From Candidatus Bipolaricaulota bacterium (lineage in GTDB: Bacteria > Bipolaricaulota > Bipolaricaulia > RBG-16-55-9), in assembly GCA_015487455.1 (NCBI GenBank), contig WFPR01000102.1:1-9642 (forward strand): a DNA stretch of 9,642 bases, read 5' to 3'. The notes beneath the pieces were generated by a model, which was given only the letters and a program-made list of their open reading frames with translations, was not told the origin of the DNA and searched no databases. The translations under genes were made by a program, and so were the position numbers. Shown piece by piece: positions 6,429 through 9,642 of this stretch; the first letter of the stretch is position 1; each line of letters opens with the position of its first letter.

Positions 6429-7591
6429 CGGGCTGCGCGGTGGGCGCGGGCCTGGCGACGGATCTCCCCCACGAGCAGGGCCGCGAGCGCGGCGACCAGC
6501 AGGGCGGCCCACGGCGGCGCGAGCAGCGGGATGCCCGTCGGCGGGCCGGGCGCGGGCGGCGGTGGAGGCGGGAGCGGCTGGCCGCCCGGCGGGAGCGGCG
6601 CGCCCGCCCGCACGATCACCGTCACGGTGGCCGTGGCCGTCCCGCCGCGCCCGTCGCTTACGGTGTACTGAAACGTGTCCGTGCCCTCGAAGTTGGGGGC
6701 GGGCGTGTAGGTGATCGTGCCGTCGGGGTTGAGCGTCGCGGTGCCGTGGGCGGGCGGCGTGACGGCCGTGATCGTCAGCGGGTCGCCGTCGGGATCGGAG
6801 TCGTTGTCCAGCACGCGGAGGCGCACGGCGACGTTCGGCGGGATCGTGACGCGGTCGGGCTCGGCCACGGGGGGGCGGTTGCCGGGGCCGGGTCCCGGGC
6901 CGACGATGAGCGCCTGCGTCTTGTCCTGAATGGCCTGGACGAAGTCCTGGAAGCTCTCCACGCGGAAGAACCGCGCGCTGCAGTCAGGCTGGGCGGGCGG
7001 GCAGCCCGCCATCCTCCGCAGTAGCGCCTCGTCGATGCCGTCCCCGACGCCCATGGTCCAGACCTCGAGGCCCGCCCCCTTGGCGGCCTCGGCCGCCTGG
7101 GCCGCGTCGGGCCCCGTCGTCGGCACGCCGTCCGTCACCAGGTCGATCGCCCGTCGCTCGCTCGCGTTCCCCCTCAGGATGTTCACGCACTCGTCGATCG
7201 CCCCGCCGAGGTTCGTCAGGCGGCGGTCGCGCGTCTGCAGGATCGAGTCGATGGCCGCCAGGATGGCGTCGCGCGTGGCGTCGCTCACCTCCGTCAGGGG
7301 CAGGATCACTTCTACATTCGTGCTGAAGCGCACGATCGCCAAGCGAATTGTCACGTTCGGCTGCTGGGCCGTCGGCAGGATCACCTGGGTGAAGGCCCGC
7401 CGGAGCCCCTCGACCTCCAGCTCCAGCTCCTGCCGGTCGATGCTCCCCGAGGTGTCGACGGCCTCGCAGATGGCCAGGGCGGGATCTTGAGCGTGGCCCT
7501 CAACGGGCAAAAGCGCCAACGCGACCACGGCCATGGCCATAACGGAAACGGAGACGGGGACAACAAACGGGGCCGTCGTGGCCTTGTCCAT
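6425..7591 (-). CDS. Secreted VWA protein with Ig-like domain and IPTL-CTERM-like sorting signal (exosortase substrate)
   Basis: 388 residues. The ATG at 7591 is preferred over a GTG at 7600 because AAGGGG (7601-7606) sits 9 nt before the ATG but directly against the GTG. A signal peptide spans 1-34 (hydrophobic 8-30, cleavage near GHAQD). The VWA domain (about 38-230) has the metal-site motif DTSGS (46-50), Thr126 in RLTNLGGAI, and VTDG (152-155); the opening, with DTSGSIDRQE, recalls DUF1194-type VWA proteins. After a GPGPGPGN linker comes an Ig/cadherin-like domain (238-328; VLDNDSDPDGDPLTI, DGRGGTATATVTV), then a Pro-rich spacer (331-353). The C-terminus is tripartite: IPLLAPPW (354-361), a hydrophobic helix to about 375, and a basic tail RRQARAHRAAR. 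This matches the architecture of IPTL-CTERM signals. With the exosortase immediately downstream, the protein is very probably exported, cut near the IPLL motif and released or anchored. The VWA ligand is unknown. Confidence 0.88.
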   Translation of the reverse strand: MDKATTAPFVVPVSVSVMAMAVVALALLPVEGHAQDPALAICEAVDTSGSIDRQELELEVEGLRRAFTQVILPTAQQPNVTIRLAIVRFSTNVEVILPLTEVSDATRDAILAAIDSILQTRDRRLTNLGGAIDECVNILRGNASERRAIDLVTDGVPTTGPDAAQAAEAAKGAGLEVWTMGVGDGIDEALLRRMAGCPPAQPDCSARFFRVESFQDFVQAIQDKTQALIVGPGPGPGNRPPVAEPDRVTIPPNVAVRLRVLDNDSDPDGDPLTITAVTPPAHGTATLNPDGTITYTPAPNFEGTDTFQYTVSDGRGGTATATVTVIVRAGAPLPPGGQPLPPPPPPAPGPPTGIPLLAPPWAALLVAALAALLVGEIRRQARAHRAAR

Positions 7592-7600
7592 CCTGGGCAC

Positions 7601-7606
7601 CCCCTT
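7601..7606 (-). promoter_or_regulatory. Shine-Dalgarno site that fixes the VWA start
   Basis: AAGGGG on the minus strand, 9 nt from the ATG at 7591. It abuts the alternative GTG at 7600, which it therefore could not serve. Confidence 0.6.
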
Positions 7607-7650
7607 CGGTCGCCCTAGGCGCCCGCTCGCGGGATTTTTAGTCGCCCCGC

Positions 7651-7656
7651 ACTATA
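7651..7656 (-). promoter_or_regulatory. Extended -10 promoter of the VWA-exosortase operon
   Basis: The minus strand reads TGGTATAGT: a TATAGT -10 box (5 of 6) preceded by the TGn extension. No good -35 is visible at 16-18 nt, which extended -10 promoters can tolerate. Transcription would start near 7644, giving a leader of about 53 nt that includes a short CCCGCGAGCGGG hairpin (7622-7633). Confidence 0.55.
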
Positions 7657-7713
7657 CCACGACGGCCCGCGCCCCGTCTGTCTTCGGCGCTACACCGTGA
7701 TGCGCGTTACGTT

Positions 7714-7729
7714 CCGTCCGTCCGTCCGT
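7714..7729. repeat. CCGT tetranucleotide repeat, four copies
   Basis: Four perfect tandem copies of CCGT lie in the 182-bp gap between the aldehyde dehydrogenase stop and the VWA gene, upstream of the extended -10 box. A tract of this type can change in copy number by slippage, but it lies outside coding sequence. Confidence 0.6.
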
Positions 7730-7742
7730 CTCGCCTCGCTGC

Positions 7743-7770
7743 TCGTCGCTCGTCGATCGTCGATCGTCGC
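7743..7770. repeat. Tandem heptamer TCGTCGM, four copies
   Basis: TCGTCGC (7743), TCGTCGA (7750), TCGTCGA (7757) and TCGTCGC (7764) follow each other without gaps and end 3 bp before the aldehyde dehydrogenase stop codon at 7774-7776. They lie in the 3' untranslated region of that gene and upstream of the VWA operon. The self-complementary CGATCG units within could fold. No U-tract follows, so it is not a classical terminator. Confidence 0.65.
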
Positions 7771-7773
7771 GGC

Positions 7774-9258
7774 TCACTCGATCCCCTGGGCCTTCTGGAG
7801 CCGCCCGGAGTAGTCGACGTAGACGCTCTTCCACTCGGTGTACGCGTCGAGGGCCGCCAGGCCCGCCTCCCGCCCGCCGTTGCCCGTGTCCTTGACGCCG
7901 CCGAACGGCAGGTGGATCTCGGCCCCGATCGTCCCGTGGTTGACGTACGTGATGCCCGCCTCCAGGTCTTCAACGGCCCGCATCGCCAAGTTGACGTCTC
8001 GGGTGTAGATGGCGGAGCTCAGCCCGTACGTCGTGTCGTTGGCCAGCTTGATCGCCTCGTCGTAATCGCGAGCCCGGACGACGCTCAGCACGGGGCCGAA
8101 GATCTCCTCGCGGAAGATGCGCATCTCGGGCGTGACGTCCACGAAGATCGTCGGCTTGTAGAAGTAGCCCTTGGCCAACTTCCCCTCGGTGGCCCGCTCG
8201 CCGCCCAGCAGCAGCTTGGCCCCCTCGGCCTTCCCGAGCTCGACGTATTGATGAATCTTGCTGAGCTGGGCCTCGTTGACCACGGGGCCGACTTGAACGC
8301 CGGGCTCGAGGCCGTCCCCGATCTTCAGGGCTTGGGTGTCCTCGACGAGCTTCTCGAGCAGTTGGTCGTAGATGGGCTCGTGGACGATGAGCCGGGAGCA
8401 GGCGGTGCAGCGCTGCCCGGTCGTCCCGAAGGCGCTCCAGACGATCCCGTCGACGGCCAGGTCGAGATCGGCGTCGGCCATGACGATGATCGGGTTCTTG
8501 CCGCCCATCTCCAAGTGCACCCGGATGAGCTTTCGGGCGGCGCGGGTGTAGACGTCGCGGCCGACCTCCGTCGAGCCCGTGAACGAGATCATGTCGATCT
8601 TGGGGTGCTCGACGAGCGGGCGGCCCGCCTCCTCCCCGTAACCGAAGACGACGTTCATCACGCCCGGCGGCAGGCCCGCCTCCTCGAAGAGCTTGGCGAA
8701 CTCGTAGGCCGTCCGGGGCGTGTCCTCGGCGGGCTTCCAGACCACGGTGTTCCCCGCGATCAGCGCCGGGAAGATCTTCCAGCTCGGGACGGCGATCGGG
8801 AAGTTCCACGGCGTGATGAGCCCGATCCGCCCGATCGGGCGCCGGATGGCCCAGCAGGCCTTGAGGGGCAGCTCCGAGGGGGTCGTGTAGCCCAGCAGCC
8901 TCCGGCCCTCCCCGGCCATGTAGTAGGCCATGTCGATCGCCTCCTGGACGTCGCCGCGGGCCTCGTTGAGCACCTTCCCCATCTCGCGGGTCATGACGCG
9001 GGCCAGATCCTCCTTGCGCGCCTCGAGGAGCCGGGCCACTTTGTAGAGCACCTCGGCCCGCTTGGGCGCGGGCGTCCGGCTCCAGTCCCTGAAGGCTCGA
9101 TCGGCCGCCTCCACCGCCGCGGCCACGTCCTCGGCCGTCGAGCGGGGGAACGCCCCCAGCGCGTCGGCCGGGTCCGCCGGGTTCGTCGAGATGAACGTCT
9201 CGCCGTTCTTGGCGTCGACCCACTCCCCGCCGATCCAGTTCTTGAAGCGCTCCGCCAT
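7774..9258 (-). CDS. NAD-type aldehyde dehydrogenase (ALDH superfamily)
   Basis: 494 residues, the usual full length. The ATG at 9258 is chosen because AAAGGAGG (9263-9270) lies 4 nt upstream; a longer frame from 9312 would start upstream of the likely transcription start. All hallmarks are present: Asn152 in TPWNFP, Lys175 and Glu178 in WKPAED (coenzyme ribose contacts; Glu here favours NAD over NADP), FTGSTEVG (226-233), catalytic base Glu250 in HLEMGGKNP, nucleophile Cys284 in GQRCTACSR, and EEIFGPV (384-390). The tail VYVDYSGRLQKAQGIE and the HLPFGGVKDTGNGGREAG motif are typical of a broad soluble ALDH group that includes semialdehyde dehydrogenases. The enzyme oxidises an aldehyde to the acid in the cytoplasm. 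The substrate cannot be told from sequence, and neither neighbour names a pathway. It has its own strong promoter and is probably transcribed alone. Confidence 0.95.
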   Translation of the reverse strand: MAERFKNWIGGEWVDAKNGETFISTNPADPADALGAFPRSTAEDVAAAVEAADRAFRDWSRTPAPKRAEVLYKVARLLEARKEDLARVMTREMGKVLNEARGDVQEAIDMAYYMAGEGRRLLGYTTPSELPLKACWAIRRPIGRIGLITPWNFPIAVPSWKIFPALIAGNTVVWKPAEDTPRTAYEFAKLFEEAGLPPGVMNVVFGYGEEAGRPLVEHPKIDMISFTGSTEVGRDVYTRAARKLIRVHLEMGGKNPIIVMADADLDLAVDGIVWSAFGTTGQRCTACSRLIVHEPIYDQLLEKLVEDTQALKIGDGLEPGVQVGPVVNEAQLSKIHQYVELGKAEGAKLLLGGERATEGKLAKGYFYKPTIFVDVTPEMRIFREEIFGPVLSVVRARDYDEAIKLANDTTYGLSSAIYTRDVNLAMRAVEDLEAGITYVNHGTIGAEIHLPFGGVKDTGNGGREAGLAALDAYTEWKSVYVDYSGRLQKAQGIE

Positions 9259-9301
9259 GGCTCCTCCTTTGCGCGTTGGGATGCGAGAAGGCTTCGCCGC
9301 G

Positions 9302-9331
9302 ATTATAGGCACGAGGCGCGCGGGGGGTCAA
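9302..9331 (-). promoter_or_regulatory. Sigma70-type promoter of the aldehyde dehydrogenase gene
   Basis: On the minus strand, -35 TTGACC (9326-9331) and a perfect -10 TATAAT (9302-9307) are separated by 18 nt. Transcription would start near 9295, giving a leader of about 37 nt with the AAAGGAGG site. The box sits in otherwise GC-rich DNA and is hard to explain by chance. Confidence 0.78.
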
Positions 9332-9350
9332 CGGGAGGGCCGCCCCGCGT

Positions 9351-9379
9351 TTGACGGCTTGCGAAGCGCCGACTATAAT
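9351..9379 (+). promoter_or_regulatory. Sigma70-type promoter of the Tat-signal gene
   Basis: -35 TTGACG (9351-9356) and a perfect -10 TATAAT (9374-9379) are separated by exactly 17 nt. It is one of the best promoter matches in the window. Transcription would begin near 9386, about 136 nt before the start codon. Its -35 lies only 19 bp from the divergent -35 of the aldehyde dehydrogenase gene. Confidence 0.82.
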
Positions 9380-9385
9380 GCGGCG
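9367..9385. promoter_or_regulatory. Candidate operator: inverted repeat flanking the -10 box
   Basis: CGCCG (9367-9371) and CGGCG (9381-9385) flank the TATAAT box symmetrically with a 9-nt centre. A repressor bound here would block RNA polymerase directly. Short arms in GC-rich DNA make chance a real alternative. Confidence 0.3.
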
Positions 9386-9430
9386 ACCTCCCCACCTGGA
9401 CCGGGCGGGCTGACGGGGATCATGGCGCCC

Positions 9431-9463
9431 TCGGGGTGGGACGACGTACGATCTCTACCCCGA
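9431..9463 (+). promoter_or_regulatory. Leader hairpin of the Tat-signal gene
   Basis: TCGGGGT (9431-9437) pairs with ACCCCGA (9457-9463). Three inner pairs (G-U, G-C, G-U) extend the stem to 10 bp, leaving a 13-nt loop (9441-9453). It lies about 45 nt into the predicted transcript. No U-tract follows, so it is not an intrinsic terminator. I do not recognise a known riboswitch class. Confidence 0.45.
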
Positions 9464-9466
9464 AGG

Positions 9467-9483
9467 CTTGACGACCTTGACGA
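9467..9483 (+). repeat. Direct repeat CTTGACGA, two copies
   Basis: CTTGACGA occurs at 9467-9474 and 9476-9483, one base apart, immediately after the leader hairpin. Each copy contains TTGACG, the same hexamer as the -35 box at 9351. Confidence 0.5.
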
Positions 9484-9521
9484 AGGGGGGAAGGCCAATC
9501 GCGGGGCCAATGGGAGGGGCC

Positions 9522-9642
9522 ATGAGACGCGGACGCGACGACGTTGAGGTCGAGTTTGAGCCCTCGTCGGAGGCGCGGCAGCTCACCCGGCGGCGCTTTC
9601 TGGCGCGGCTGGGGCTGGGGGCGACGGCCCTCACGCTGGGCG
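9522..9642 (+). CDS. Tat-exported protein, N-terminal part (runs off the right edge)
   Basis: Forty codons are present, open to the window end. The ATG at 9522 follows GGGAGGGG (9512-9519). An in-frame ATG at 9510 would add four residues (MGGA) and cannot be excluded. The acidic N-region (DDVEVEFEPSSEARQ) is followed by LTRRRFLARLGLGATALTLG, a twin-arginine motif (Thr22-Arg23-Arg24-Arg25-Phe26-Leu27) with the start of a hydrophobic core. The mature protein should therefore be exported folded by the Tat pathway, typically as a cofactor-bearing enzyme (molybdopterin, iron-sulfur or copper) or an alkaline-phosphatase-like enzyme. Nothing of the mature domain is inside the window, so no function is given. 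It is driven by the strong promoter at 9351-9379. Confidence 0.75.
   Translation, partial: MRRGRDDVEVEFEPSSEARQLTRRRFLARLGLGATALTLG

Noticed and set aside
6429..6512. Upstream start for the exosortase (adds 28 residues, MGRPAGRRARG...)
   Set aside because: It would overlap the VWA coding end by 85 nt and adds an Arg/Pro-rich stretch with no function; the ATGA overlap gives a natural start.
7622..7639. CCCGCTCGCGGG hairpin followed by ATTTTT, like a plus-strand terminator
   Set aside because: No plus-strand gene ends here, the stem is only 4-5 bp, and it lies in the leader of the minus-strand VWA operon.
7743..7770. Heptamer repeats as a CRISPR or origin iteron array
   Set aside because: Units are 7 bp without spacers, and no Cas or replication initiator gene is nearby.
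7912..9354. 480-codon plus-strand open frame opposite the aldehyde dehydrogenase
   Set aside because: The opposite strand encodes a complete dehydrogenase with all catalytic motifs; the antisense frame has no motif or ribosome site.

Overview
The window is about 9.6 kb of very GC-rich bacterial DNA with tightly packed genes and strong G/C third-position preference. It carries large secreted proteins built from FG-GAP, PKD, cohesin-like, dockerin and FlgD-Ig-like modules, an exosortase, and a twin-arginine signal peptide. This suggests a Gram-negative-type, free-living, probably uncultured lineage. The sequence alone does not fix a phylum.

Left part (1-5182). The start of a coiled-coil protein leaves the window at the left edge (minus strand). 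Next comes a divergent pair of large surface or secreted proteins. The minus-strand gene (282-2693) encodes a seven-bladed FG-GAP propeller followed by PKD, dockerin and a C-terminal FlgD-Ig-like domain. The plus-strand gene (2981-5182) encodes two long beta-rich regions, a cohesin-like domain, a dockerin whose second half is split, and a related C-terminal domain. A 287-bp intergenic region with short palindromes separates them.

Middle (5190-7591, minus strand). This is the most interesting part: a compact three-gene operon. In transcription order it encodes (1) a secreted von Willebrand factor A (VWA) protein with an Ig-like domain and a C-terminal tail resembling an IPTL-CTERM sorting signal, (2) a 168-residue exosortase of the XrtH type with its Cys/Arg/His triad, coupled by an ATGA overlap, and (3) a small membrane protein six bases further on that ends in a zinc-type SEC-C motif. 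I read this as a self-contained protein-sorting system: substrate, processing enzyme and membrane partner. An extended -10 element lies upstream, with a Shine-Dalgarno site that fixes the first start.

Right part (7774-9642). A complete NAD-type aldehyde dehydrogenase (minus) is divergently transcribed from the beginning of a Tat-exported protein (plus) that runs off the right edge. Two near-consensus sigma70-type promoters stand back to back between them. The Tat gene has a leader of about 136 nt with a 10-bp hairpin and an 8-bp direct repeat.

No rRNA, tRNA, CRISPR array, transposase or attachment site was seen.
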